32,997 nucleotides of DNA from an uncultured Pseudoxanthomonas sp. Lineage in GTDB: Bacteria > Pseudomonadota > Gammaproteobacteria > Xanthomonadales > Xanthomonadaceae. The position numbers were made by a program, and so were the translations under genes. Shown one piece after another: positions 1 to 7,784 of this stretch; positions within the stretch are counted from its first letter, which is position 1, and the number at the start of each line of letters is the position of its first letter. The stretch lies in the NCBI GenBank assembly GCA_946886405.1, contig CAMPIO010000036.1, forward strand, positions 1 through 32,997, in the 5' to 3' direction. Below the pieces are notes generated by a model. It was not told the DNA's origin. It did no database searches and was given only the letters and a program-made list of their open reading frames with translations.

Positions 1-12
1 GTGCTTTCTTTG

Positions 13-44
13 CTTACTTTCTTTGCACAAGCAAAGAAAGTAAG
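13..44. repeat. Perfect 14-bp inverted repeat with 4-nt loop
   Basis: The arms cttactttctttgc (13-26) and gcaaagaaagtaag (31-44) are exact reverse complements around the loop acaa. A direct copy of ctttctttgc also lies at 4-13. It is unrelated to the GTAG-type REPs elsewhere in the window, and the AT-rich arms stand out against the GC-rich background. It lies upstream of the HAD hydrolase gene. It may be an intergenic palindrome or the terminator of a gene to the left of the window; there is no T-tract. Confidence 0.75.
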
Positions 45-135
45 GCCCCCGCGGCCAGCGGCGCCATGCCGGCACACCGAGACCTACCCCTGCGGCCGGA
101 ATTCCCACAGTGAAATGACGCCGGGCGCACTGGAG

Positions 136-148
136 TAAAATCACTCCG
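136..148 (+). promoter_or_regulatory. Candidate -10 box giving a leaderless HAD mRNA
   Basis: The hexamer TAAAAT at 136-141 is close to the consensus -10 box and lies 7 nt before the ATG at 149. Transcription would then begin at or next to the start codon, so the mRNA would be leaderless. No Shine-Dalgarno motif sits at normal spacing. No good -35 match was seen. Confidence 0.4.
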
Positions 149-889
149 ATGAGCTTCCCCGTCCGCGCCATCACCCTCGACCTCGACGACACCCTCTGGC
201 CGTTCGCCCCCATCGGCGAACGCATCGAACGCGTCCTAGATGACTGGCTGCGCGAGCACAGCCCCGCCACCGCCACCCTGTTCCCCGTCGACCGCATGCG
301 CGCCGTCCGCGAGCAGGTCTTCGCCGCGCACCCGCAGCACAAGCACGACCTCAGCATCCTCCGCCGGATGACGCTGGAGCACGCGCTGCGCGAGAGCGGC
401 GCCGACATGGCCCTGCTGGAACCGGCCTACGAAACGTTCTACGCCGCCCGCAACCAGGTCGAGTACTACCCGGACGCACTGGACGCCCTGCAGCGCCTCG
501 CCGCGCGCCTGCCGATCGCGGCGGTCACCAATGGCAATGCCGACCTGCAGCGCATCGGACTGGGCCATCTCTTCGTGCACCAGGTGCATTCGCGCGAACA
601 TGGCGCGGCGAAGCCGGAAGCCAGCATCTTCCACGCCGCCTGCGACCTGCTGGCCGTACCGCCGGGCGAGGTGCTGCATGTCGGCGACCACATCGAGATG
701 GATGTGGTCGGCGCGTTGCAGGCCGGTCTGCGCAGCTGCTGGATCAACCGCCCGGAAGACCATGCCGGCATACCGCAGGCATGGCCGCACGACGCGCTGC
801 GCCCGGATCTCGAGTTCAATACCCTCACCGCGCTGGCCGACTGGCTGGACGCCCATCCCGACTTCGCCACGGAACACGCCGCCGCATGA
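149..889 (+). CDS. HAD-superfamily (subfamily IA) hydrolase
   Basis: A 246-residue soluble HAD phosphatase of subfamily IA, the class that includes YjjG-like nucleotidases and phosphoglycolate phosphatase-like enzymes. Motif I is DLDDT with the nucleophile Asp11 and general acid Asp13. Motif II is VTNGN (Thr127, Asn128). Motif III Lys155 lies in AAKPEASIF. Motif IV is GDHIEMD (Asp180, Asp185). A helical cap lies between motifs I and II, at about residues 20-105. The substrate cannot be read from the sequence. The ATG at 149 is the first Met before motif I and follows a -10-like box. The stop overlaps the start of the aminopeptidase gene as ATGA, so the two are probably translationally coupled, although no common pathway is obvious. 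Confidence 0.9.
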   Translation: MSFPVRAITLDLDDTLWPFAPIGERIERVLDDWLREHSPATATLFPVDRMRAVREQVFAAHPQHKHDLSILRRMTLEHALRESGADMALLEPAYETFYAARNQVEYYPDALDALQRLAARLPIAAVTNGNADLQRIGLGHLFVHQVHSREHGAAKPEASIFHAACDLLAVPPGEVLHVGDHIEMDVVGALQAGLRSCWINRPEDHAGIPQAWPHDALRPDLEFNTLTALADWLDAHPDFATEHAAA

Positions 890-2256
890 GCGCCGCCCTC
901 GCCTACACCGACTCTTCCGCCAATGCCCATGCCTTGCATGTGCTGGAACGCGCGCAGCTGGCCGCATGGCGCGCGACGCAATCGCCGGCGGTGAACGCCT
1001 GGCTGGACGCGCAGAACTTCACCGCATCGCCCGGCTCGCTGCTGGCGCTGCCGGGCGAACACGGCGTGGCCGGCGCGGTCATCGGCATCGGCGACGCGCT
1101 GGATCCGTATGCGTACGCGCACGCCCCGTTCGGCCTGCCAGCGGGCGACTGGAAGGTGGCGACCGATCTCTCCGCCGACGCACGGGTGGCGCTGCAGTTG
1201 GGGTGGGGCCTGGGCAGTTACAGGTTCGACCGCTACAAGCAGCCGGCGCGCAAGCCGGCGCGCCTGGCCCTGCCGCAGGCCGATGCCGAAGCGCTGGACC
1301 TGTTGGCCGCCAGCCTGCAGGTGCGCGACCTGGTCAACACGCCGACCGAACACATGGGCCCGGACGAGCTGGAAGACGCGGTGCGCGCGCTGGCCACCGC
1401 GCATGGCGCGGAGGTCGAGGTGATCGCCGGTGACGGGCTGCTGACGCACAACTTCCCCGCCATCCACGCCGTGGGGCGTGCCTCGCACCGGGCGCCGCGG
1501 CTGATCGCGCTGCGCTGGGGCGACGCGTCGCTTCCGCACGTGGCGGTGGTCGGCAAGGGCGTGTGCTTCGACACCGGCGGCCTGGACATCAAGCCGGCGG
1601 ACGGCATGCGCCACATGAAGAAGGACATGGGCGGCGCCGCGCACGCGATCGCGCTGGCGCGCCTGGTGATGGCGCGCCGCCTGCCGGTGCGGTTGACCCT
1701 GCTGGTGCCGGCGGTGGAGAACAGCATCGGCCCGAACGCCTTCCGTCCCGGCGACGTGATCGCCACGCGCAAGGGCGTCAGCGTCGAGATCGACAACACC
1801 GATGCCGAGGGCCGCGTGATCCTGTGCGACGCGCTGACCTATGCCGGCGAACAGACGCCCGACCTGCTGCTGGACTTCGCCACCCTTACCGGCGCGGCCC
1901 GCATCGCGCTGGGCCCGGACCTGCCGGCGCTGTTCGCCAACGACGACGCGGTAGCCAACGACTGGATCGCCGCCGGCGAGCGCATGCGCGACCCGGTGTG
2001 GCGCATGCCGCTGTGGCGTCCGTACCTGCGCTACCTGACCAGCGGCATCGCCGACCTGGCCAACGCCGGCTCGCGCATGGCCGGTGCCGTCACCGCCGCG
2101 TTGTATCTGGAGCGCTTCGTGCCGGACGGGATGAAGTGGGCGCACCTGGACGTGTATGCGTGGAACGACAACGACCGCGCCGGCCGCCCCGCCGGTGGCG
2201 AGGCCCTGGCGCTTCGCAGTGCGTACGCGATGCTGAAGGCGCGTTACGGCGGCTGA
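886..2256 (+). CDS. M17 family leucyl aminopeptidase
   Basis: A 456-residue cytosolic dizinc aminopeptidase that removes N-terminal residues from peptides. Every metal and catalytic residue of E. coli PepA is present at a constant offset of 46: Lys224, Asp229, Asp247, Asp306 and Glu308 as metal ligands, and Lys236 and Arg310 as catalytic residues. The M17 signature NTDAEGR is at 304-310. The C-terminal catalytic domain spans about 150-456. The N-terminal domain is short and divergent, which makes the protein about 45 residues shorter than PepA, so it is probably the second M17 paralogue found in this family rather than PepA itself. The ATG at 886 overlaps the upstream stop (ATGA); the frame is open further upstream, but there it would overlap the HAD gene. 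Confidence 0.93.
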   Translation: MSAALAYTDSSANAHALHVLERAQLAAWRATQSPAVNAWLDAQNFTASPGSLLALPGEHGVAGAVIGIGDALDPYAYAHAPFGLPAGDWKVATDLSADARVALQLGWGLGSYRFDRYKQPARKPARLALPQADAEALDLLAASLQVRDLVNTPTEHMGPDELEDAVRALATAHGAEVEVIAGDGLLTHNFPAIHAVGRASHRAPRLIALRWGDASLPHVAVVGKGVCFDTGGLDIKPADGMRHMKKDMGGAAHAIALARLVMARRLPVRLTLLVPAVENSIGPNAFRPGDVIATRKGVSVEIDNTDAEGRVILCDALTYAGEQTPDLLLDFATLTGAARIALGPDLPALFANDDAVANDWIAAGERMRDPVWRMPLWRPYLRYLTSGIADLANAGSRMAGAVTAALYLERFVPDGMKWAHLDVYAWNDNDRAGRPAGGEALALRSAYAMLKARYGG

Positions 2257-2268
2257 TGTTGCTCTCTA

Positions 2269-2413
2269 TAGGAGCGACGTAAGTCGCGACCGCACGCCAT
2301 CAGTGCCCTCGTTATCGCGCATCACCGCGTAGTGGGCACGCAACGCTTCGTGTCTGCCGGATAGGGACGCCGCGCGGTGTCGGGTCTGCGGTCGCGACTT
2401 GCGTCGCTCCTAC
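2269..2413. repeat. Inverted pair of GTAG-type REP elements
   Basis: The element at 2269-2294 begins tag-gagcgac-gtaa-gtcgc, and an inverted copy lies at 2387-2413 (ending gtcgctcctac). On the minus strand the second copy starts with the canonical GTAG. Each copy has a small gcgac/gtcgc stem, and the two copies are reverse complements over about 25 nt, so they could pair across the 92-nt spacer. They fill the space between the convergent aminopeptidase and response-regulator genes, where such a fold could end or protect both transcripts. They match the GTAG REPs (SMAG type) known from Stenotrophomonas and relatives. Confidence 0.85.
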
Positions 2414-2433
2414 AGAAAAGCACGGCTGCGCGC

Positions 2434-3036
2434 CTACAACCACCCCCGCTGCCGCGCCAACCGATAGGCTTCGATGCGGTTGGCCACGCCGAGTTTCCCG
2501 ATCGCTTCGGAGAGGTAGTTGCGCACGGTGCCTTGCGACAGGTTCAACTGCTTCGCCATGTCGCCCGCGGACTGGCCTTCGCCAGCCAGCCGCAACACCT
2601 GGCGTTCGCGGTCGTTGAGCGGATCGGCGTCGGACCACGCTTCCAGTGCGAGCTGGGGATCGATGGCGCGGCCGCCACGGTGCACCTTGCGCAGCGCCTC
2701 GGCCAGGTCTTCGGCAGGCGCATCCTTGAGCAGGTAGCCGGACACGCCGGCATCGAGCGCGCGCCGCAGGAACCCGCTGCGCGCGAATGTGGTGACGATA
2801 ACGACCTTGCACGGCAGCTCATGCCGCTGGATGCGTTGCGCGAGTTCCAGCCCGGTCAGACCGGGCATCTCGATGTCGGTGACCAGCAGGTCGGGCTTGA
2901 GCCGCTGCAGTTCGCGCCACGCCGTCTCGCCATCGGCGGCGCTGCCGACGACGTCGATGTCGCTCTCCATGCCCAGCAGCGCGGTGAGCGCACCGCGCAC
3001 CATGGCCTGGTCTTCAGCTAGGAGGACGCGGATCAT
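2434..3036 (-). CDS. NarL/DesR-family response regulator
   Basis: A 200-residue transcription factor. The N-terminal receiver domain (about 1-120) has acidic residues after LLAED, the phospho-acceptor Asp54 (in LLVTDIEMPG), a Thr in VIVTTF and the conserved Lys in GYLLKDAP. The C-terminal LuxR-type helix-turn-helix covers about 135-197, with LNDRERQVL and SQGTVRNYLSEAIGKLG. It is the last gene of the ATPase-permease-kinase-regulator operon and the probable partner of the DesK-like kinase. The ATG at 3036 is chosen; a GTG two codons upstream (3042) is possible. No clear ribosome binding site is visible. The 185-nt gap to the kinase stop holds a REP pair, so its expression may be uncoupled from the rest of the operon. 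Confidence 0.92.
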   Translation of the reverse strand: MIRVLLAEDQAMVRGALTALLGMESDIDVVGSAADGETAWRELQRLKPDLLVTDIEMPGLTGLELAQRIQRHELPCKVVIVTTFARSGFLRRALDAGVSGYLLKDAPAEDLAEALRKVHRGGRAIDPQLALEAWSDADPLNDRERQVLRLAGEGQSAGDMAKQLNLSQGTVRNYLSEAIGKLGVANRIEAYRLARQRGWL

Positions 3037-3104
3037 GGGCACGTCAGGGTGGGAAGGTCGGGTGACACGCTAGCAAATCATCTCGAAGAAGTGGACCGCT
3101 GGTT

Positions 3105-3236
3105 GTAGGAGCGACGTTATTCGCGCCCGCCCGGCTTGTCCACCCGTGGTAAAACGCGTGGCGGCTTGCATCTGTTCCTGTCCGTCGACGTCGATGGATA
3201 CTTCGGCCGTGCGGTCGCGACTTACGTCGCTCCTAC
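3105..3236. repeat. Inverted REP pair between kinase and regulator genes
   Basis: A GTAG REP starts at 3105 (gtaggagcgacgt). An inverted copy lies at 3210-3236 and reads on the minus strand as gtaggagcgacgtaagtcgc. The left copy is degenerate in its second half. The pair lies inside what is otherwise one operon, and the right copy overlaps the last codons and the stop of the histidine kinase gene. Confidence 0.85.
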
Positions 3237-4412
3237 AGACGTTTCCTCAGAGACTGCCACCGCCTCCTCACCCGATGGCAACGGCAGCGTGATCTCCACG
3301 CAGGTGCCCTGACGTAGCGTGGAGTCGATGCGCAAGCGGCCGCCGCGCGCTTCCACGCGCTCGCGCATGCCGGCGAGCCCGTTGCCGGGAACGGCGGCGC
3401 TGCCCACGCCGTTGTCGCGGATGCGCAGTTGCAGGTGCCCGTCGCTGCAGGCCAGGGTGACCTCGGCGAGCGTGGCGCGCGCGTGGCGCTGGATGTTGGT
3501 CACCGCCTCGCGCAGGCTCAGCGCGAGTACTGTCTCCAGATCAGCCGGCAACGCCACCTCCTGTGCGTCGTATCGCAAGGTGACGCCGTCCGATTCCAGC
3601 AGCAGGCGCGCGGACGCCAGTTCGGCTGCCAACCCCGCCGCCCGGATGCCGGTCACCGCACGGCGTACCTGCGCCAGTGCATCGCGCGCGACGCGGCTGA
3701 CATCGTTGATCTCGTTGCGGGCGGCGTGCGGATCGCGTTCGATCAGCCGGCCGGCGAGATCGGATTTCAGCGCCACCAACGACAGGGTGTGGCCGAGCAG
3801 ATCGTGCAGGTCGCGGCCGATGCGTTCGCGTTCGGCGAGCGCGGCGAGGCGGCGCACTTCCTCGTGCGAGAGCTTCAGCTCGGCGCGCTTGCGCACGGTT
3901 TCCGACTGGAAGTAGTTGCCGCTGAACACCGCCACCGACACGATCGCGGTCACCACCGGCACGAACACCGGGAAGCCCAGCCACGCGGCCATGCCGCAGT
4001 ACGCGATGATCAGGACGGCAAAGACCTCCAGCCGGATCCACATCGACCCCGGCAGCAACGCGACGAAGGCCGCCGCGTAGATGACGTAGGTGTTGGAGAA
4101 GGCGTTGAACGGCATCAGTCCGTAGCCCAGCGCGGCGATGCCCAGCGTGCATAGCACGCGCGCCAGCGCGCTGCCGCGGTAGGCCAGGAAGTACATCGGC
4201 AGGAACACCGCGATCGACAGCAGCGTTGGCCACAGGTACCAGCGCACGCCTTCGCCCCAGTCGGCGTTGGATGGCACCAGCACCGGCACGAACAGGAACA
4301 CCAGGTAGCCCAGCAGGAAGATCGGCATCCAGCCGAGGCCGAGCGCTTCCGGCACCAGGCGGTCGCGCAGGCGCGTCAACGTGGACAGCAGGGACGACGA
4401 GGACGGCTTCAT
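3222..4412 (-). CDS. DesK-like membrane sensor histidine kinase
   Basis: A 396-residue inner-membrane kinase of the HisKA_3 class. Four to five transmembrane helices span about residues 28-165, with no large extracellular sensor domain, which is typical of kinases that sense membrane or ABC-transporter state. A short coiled-coil linker follows (about 168-198). The phospho-acceptor is His203 in RDLHDLLGH. The ATPase domain has its N box at REAVTNIQRH (Asn306) and G boxes DNGVG (333-337) and NGLAGMRER (344-352). The ATG at 4412 is preceded by AAGGAG at 4419-4424. The start is 28 nt after the ABC permease stop. The last four residues (VGAT) and the TAA stop are encoded by a REP element, so the native C-terminus may have been altered by repeat insertion. 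Confidence 0.93.
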   Translation of the reverse strand: MKPSSSSLLSTLTRLRDRLVPEALGLGWMPIFLLGYLVFLFVPVLVPSNADWGEGVRWYLWPTLLSIAVFLPMYFLAYRGSALARVLCTLGIAALGYGLMPFNAFSNTYVIYAAAFVALLPGSMWIRLEVFAVLIIAYCGMAAWLGFPVFVPVVTAIVSVAVFSGNYFQSETVRKRAELKLSHEEVRRLAALAERERIGRDLHDLLGHTLSLVALKSDLAGRLIERDPHAARNEINDVSRVARDALAQVRRAVTGIRAAGLAAELASARLLLESDGVTLRYDAQEVALPADLETVLALSLREAVTNIQRHARATLAEVTLACSDGHLQLRIRDNGVGSAAVPGNGLAGMRERVEARGGRLRIDSTLRQGTCVEITLPLPSGEEAVAVSEETSVGAT

Positions 4413-4440
4413 GGACGACTCCTTGGGCCGGGGTTCCGGC

Positions 4441-5196
4441 TCACTGCACCAGGCGGCGGCGGGCCAGCACGAAGAACAGCGTGGCCATGGCGGCCAGCAC
4501 GGCCAGATGCAGCAACGGACGCCCGGCACCCACGCCGACGGCCTGTTGCGCGACCTGCGCCAGATGATACGCCGGCCACATCGGGGCGGTGGTCTGCAGC
4601 ACGGACGGCAACATGCTCAGGGGCACCCACAGCCCCGACAGGAACGCCATCGGCAGGTAGATCAGATTGATCAGCGCCGGCGCGCCGCGCCCGCTGACCA
4701 GCGTACCCAGCCACAGGCCGAGCGCACTGAAAGGCAACACGCCGACCAGGCAGGTGGCGGCCCACGCGATCCACTGTGCGGCCGACAGCTGCACGTGCGC
4801 CACACCCGCCGCGAGCGCGGCCAGCAGCGACAGGATGATCGCGGCGAACAACAGCGCCATCGCCATCTTCGCGACCAGGTACGCGCCCGGCGGCATCGGT
4901 TGCGCGCGCTTGAGCGTCAGCAGCCCTTGCTCGCGATCCATCGCCACGGTCACGCCGAAGCCGAACAGCGCCACGCCGATCACGCCGAACACGCCATAGC
5001 CGGCCAGCATGTACTGCGCCGCGACCGGCCCACCCTTGCCGCCGAGCAGCACACCGAACAACAGATAGAACACGGGCGGGAACAGCAGGCACGGCAGCGA
5101 GAACGACGGCGTGCGCAGCAGGCGCAGGAACTCGTAGCGCGCTTCCAGCACATACGCGCGGGTGGAGGAGAACGGGACGGGAGCGACGGCATCCAT
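4441..5196 (-). CDS. ABC-2 type transporter permease
   Basis: A 251-residue integral membrane permease with about six hydrophobic helices (roughly 32-52, 62-83, 109-131, 139-160, 172-195 and 225-245). It begins with a cytoplasmic stretch, RAYVLEARYEFLRLLR, typical of ABC-2 permeases. It should form a homodimeric export pore with the ATPase encoded just upstream, whose stop shares one base with this start (TGATG). Gene order matches small Bacillus-type modules in which a DesKR-like two-component system controls an ABC-2 exporter of drugs or lipids. The substrate cannot be told from the sequence. Confidence 0.9.
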   Translation of the reverse strand: MDAVAPVPFSSTRAYVLEARYEFLRLLRTPSFSLPCLLFPPVFYLLFGVLLGGKGGPVAAQYMLAGYGVFGVIGVALFGFGVTVAMDREQGLLTLKRAQPMPPGAYLVAKMAMALLFAAIILSLLAALAAGVAHVQLSAAQWIAWAATCLVGVLPFSALGLWLGTLVSGRGAPALINLIYLPMAFLSGLWVPLSMLPSVLQTTAPMWPAYHLAQVAQQAVGVGAGRPLLHLAVLAAMATLFFVLARRRLVQ

Positions 5197-6113
5197 CAGG
5201 CGGCATCCTTCTGTGCATCACGGGTAAGGGCGAGGAAGGCGTCGGCCAGGCCGGCACGCTGCACTTCCAGGTCGGACAAGGCGGCGTCTTCGGCCAGCAG
5301 GCGGCGCACGACGGATTCGGCGGATTCGGCCACGATCTCCAGCCGTACGCCATCGCGCTGCGCCAGTTGCACGCCCGGCCATCCCTGCACCAGCCCCACC
5401 GGCAGGGCGCTGGTGCAACGGATGCGGCGCTGGGCCACGTGCGCACGGATCTGCGCGACGGTGCCCTCCGCCACCACGCGCCCGTGGTTCACCACCACGA
5501 CCCGGTCGGCGAGAGCTTCGGCTTCTTCCAGGTAATGCGTGGTCAACAGCACCGCACACCCTTGCGAACGCAGTTCGCGAATGGCTTTCCACAAGGTCTG
5601 CCGCGCATCGATATCCAGGCCGGTGGTGGGTTCATCGAGGAACAGCAGCTCGGGCCGGCCGCAGACCGCCAGCGCGAACTGCACGCGCCGCTGCTGGCCG
5701 CCGGAGAGCTGGCCGTAGCGACGCGCCATCAGGCCATCAAGTCCGGCCAGCGCAACCAGGTCGGCGACGCTGCGCGGCTGCGGGTAGTAGCTGCGCGTCA
5801 GTTCGATCAGCTCGCGGACCTTCAGGGTGTCGGGCACGGCCGCCGCCTGCAGCATCACCCCGGCGCGACGGCGTGCGTCGAGGGCCTGCGGGGGCAGGCC
5901 GAACAGCTCGGCGGTACCGGCATCGGCACGTTGCAGGCCCAGCAGCAGGCTGATGGCCGTGCTCTTGCCTGCCCCGTTCGGGCCCAGCAGCGCGAGCACC
6001 TGGCCCGCCGGCAGCGCCAGGTCCAGGCCATCCAGCGCCAGCGTCTTGCCGTAGTGGTGGCGCACGCCGCGCAGGCGGGCCAAGGGTGTGGAGGTGAGGC
6101 TTGCCACGTTCAT
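5196..6113 (-). CDS. ABC transporter ATP-binding protein (ABC-2 system)
   Basis: A 305-residue ATPase that powers the adjacent ABC-2 permease. Walker A is GPNGAGKST (44-52), the signature is LSGGQQRRV (136-144), and Walker B is LLFLDEP (156-162) followed by the D-loop TTGLD; the H-loop is LLTTHYLEEAE. The roughly 80-residue C-terminal extension is of the kind found in drug or antibiotic-export ATPases of the DrrA/CcmA type. It is the first gene of the four-gene minus-strand operon. The ATG at 6113 is preferred because the domain begins shortly after it. An in-frame ATG at 6155 would add 14 residues, and neither start has a strong ribosome binding site. Confidence 0.92.
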   Translation of the reverse strand: MNVASLTSTPLARLRGVRHHYGKTLALDGLDLALPAGQVLALLGPNGAGKSTAISLLLGLQRADAGTAELFGLPPQALDARRRAGVMLQAAAVPDTLKVRELIELTRSYYPQPRSVADLVALAGLDGLMARRYGQLSGGQQRRVQFALAVCGRPELLFLDEPTTGLDIDARQTLWKAIRELRSQGCAVLLTTHYLEEAEALADRVVVVNHGRVVAEGTVAQIRAHVAQRRIRCTSALPVGLVQGWPGVQLAQRDGVRLEIVAESAESVVRRLLAEDAALSDLEVQRAGLADAFLALTRDAQKDAA

Positions 6114-6192
6114 GCGACGGTCTCGTCGGAAGGTGTGGCCATCGTGCCCCTGCATCTTCCCTGTGATGAGTGCAGGCCCTCAGGCGAATCAG

Positions 6193-6206
6193 GTGACAGG
6201 TGTCAC
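6193..6206. promoter_or_regulatory. 14-bp perfect dyad in a divergent promoter region
   Basis: The sequence gtgaca-gg-tgtcac has two exact 6-nt arms around a 2-nt centre. It lies 80 nt before the ABC-2 ATPase start on the minus strand and 140 nt before the adaptor start on the plus strand. NarL/DesR-type regulators bind short dyads of this kind, and the minus-strand operon encodes one. It is therefore a candidate operator for autoregulation, and possibly for joint control of both export operons. The role is inferred; only the palindrome is seen. Confidence 0.45.
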
Positions 6207-6346
6207 TGGGATGGAGGCGCCCGCTGGCCCACGATGCGCCCCGTGGAAGGCCAAGGCCGGCCATCGCCGCACGAAGTGACTTCCGGCAACTAGGCTTCCG
6301 TTACTCTTGCTGGTCACACTTCCCCGCATTCACCGTCTGGATACGC

Positions 6347-7591
6347 ATGAACACGTCTGCCGACCTGCTGAAGGAACTCCGCATCGACCGCAAGGCGCCG
6401 CCGCCGGCCCCGCCGTCGCGCCGCGGCCTGTGGATCACGCTGGGCGTGGTCGTCGTGCTGCTGGCGCTGGCGGCAGCAGGCTGGGCCGTGTTTGGCCGCG
6501 AGAAGCCGATCGAGGTGCGCACCGCCCCCACCGTCGCGTTGGGCAACAACGCCGCCTCGGCCTCAGTGCTGGATGCGTCGGGTTATGTCGTCGCCCGGCG
6601 CATGGCCACCGTGTCCGCCAAGGTCACGGGCAAGGTGCAGGAAGTGCTCATCGAGGAAGGCATGCGGGTGGAAGCCGGCCAGGTGCTCGCGCGGCTTGAA
6701 CCGATCGATGCCGATGCCGACCGCGCCCTCTCGCAGAGCCAGTTGCAGGCCGCGCGCAGCCAGACCGGCGGCGTGCAGGCGCAGCTGGTGGAAGCGGAAG
6801 CGAACGCACGACGCCTGTCGTCGCTCGTCGCGCAGCAGCTGGTGTCGAAGGCGCAGTACGACCAGGCCGTCGCCCAACGCGACCTGCTGCGCGCGCAGGT
6901 GCTGACCGCGCAGCGCAACGAACGGACTGCGGCGGACCGGCTGAAGATCGCCGACATCGGTCTGGACAACACTATCGTGCGCGCGCCGTTCGCCGGCGTG
7001 GTGATCGCCAAGGCCGCGCAGCCAGGCGAAATCGTCTCGCCGCTGTCGGCGGGCGGCGGCTTCACCCGCACCGGCATCGGCACCATCGTCGACATGGAAT
7101 CGCTGGAAGTGGAAGTGGAGGTCAACGAGTCCTTCATCGGCCGCGTGCAGCCGAAGATGCCGATCCAGGCCACGTTGAATGCCTATCCCGACTGGCAGAT
7201 TCCCGGCGAAGTGATCGCCATCATCCCCACCGCCGACCGCAGCAAGGCGACGGTCAAGGTGCGCGTGGCGCTGAGCGTGAAGGACCCGCGCATCGTGCCG
7301 GACATGGGCGTGCGCGTCAGCTTCCTGGAAGCCGCCAGGCCGCAACAGGCCGAACAGCCCAAGGGCGTGCGTGTTCCCGCCGCCGCCGTGGTCGAGCGCG
7401 ATGGCGCGCAGGTGGCCTTCGTGGTCGGCGACGACGACACCGTGCAGCAGCGCGGCCTGAAGGTGGCCGGCAAGCTGGGCGACGATACGCACGTCACCGA
7501 TGGACTGCAGGCCGGCGAAACCGTCGTACTGGATCCGCCTGCCGAACTGAAGGACGGCGTCAAGGTCGTGTTGGCCGAAGACACCGAGTAA
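6347..7591 (+). CDS. MacA/HlyD-like periplasmic adaptor (membrane fusion protein)
   Basis: A 414-residue adaptor. A short Pro-rich cytoplasmic tail is followed by one membrane anchor (about 27-48). Then come a lipoyl/barrel-sandwich half-motif (ATVSAKVTGKVQEVLIEEGMR region, about 86-125), a coiled-coil hairpin (about 125-205), the second lipoyl half (IVRAPFAGVVIAKAAQPGE), and beta-barrel and membrane-proximal domains to the end. It would link the inner-membrane MacB-like permeases to an outer-membrane channel, but no TolC-like gene is in the window. The ATG at 6347 is the only start that leaves a normal N-terminus; no clear ribosome binding site precedes it. It is the first gene of the plus-strand export operon. 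Confidence 0.9.
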   Translation: MNTSADLLKELRIDRKAPPPAPPSRRGLWITLGVVVVLLALAAAGWAVFGREKPIEVRTAPTVALGNNAASASVLDASGYVVARRMATVSAKVTGKVQEVLIEEGMRVEAGQVLARLEPIDADADRALSQSQLQAARSQTGGVQAQLVEAEANARRLSSLVAQQLVSKAQYDQAVAQRDLLRAQVLTAQRNERTAADRLKIADIGLDNTIVRAPFAGVVIAKAAQPGEIVSPLSAGGGFTRTGIGTIVDMESLEVEVEVNESFIGRVQPKMPIQATLNAYPDWQIPGEVIAIIPTADRSKATVKVRVALSVKDPRIVPDMGVRVSFLEAARPQQAEQPKGVRVPAAAVVERDGAQVAFVVGDDDTVQQRGLKVAGKLGDDTHVTDGLQAGETVVLDPPAELKDGVKVVLAEDTE

Positions 7592-7713
7592 GGCATGCGC
7601 TGTGTGAGGAAGTTTCTCACGCGGCGAACCACTGAACAACCGCGCCGCCCCACCGGCACCTGTCGATCCCGTGTGGCGCCATCCGTCGCATGACGGGCAG
7701 ACCACGTCCATCG

Positions 7714-7730
7714 AGGACGGAATCCGTCCT
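7714..7730. other. 7-bp hairpin in the 193-nt adaptor-ATPase gap
   Basis: The arms aggacgg and ccgtcct are exact complements around the loop aat. There is no T-tract. The hairpin lies in the 5' region of the ATPase gene, about 55 nt before its start. It could modulate readthrough or mRNA stability, or be incidental in GC-rich DNA. Confidence 0.35.
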
Positions 7731-7784
7731 GCTTGAACCGCACCATCGCCGTTCGCCTCTCCGCCTCCAACAAGGACCCTGCCG

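Noticed and set aside
466..2145. Long open frame on the minus strand opposite the HAD and aminopeptidase genes
   Set aside because: Arg/Gln/His-rich low-complexity translation, typical of the antisense of high-GC genes. The sense strand carries complete conserved enzyme motifs.
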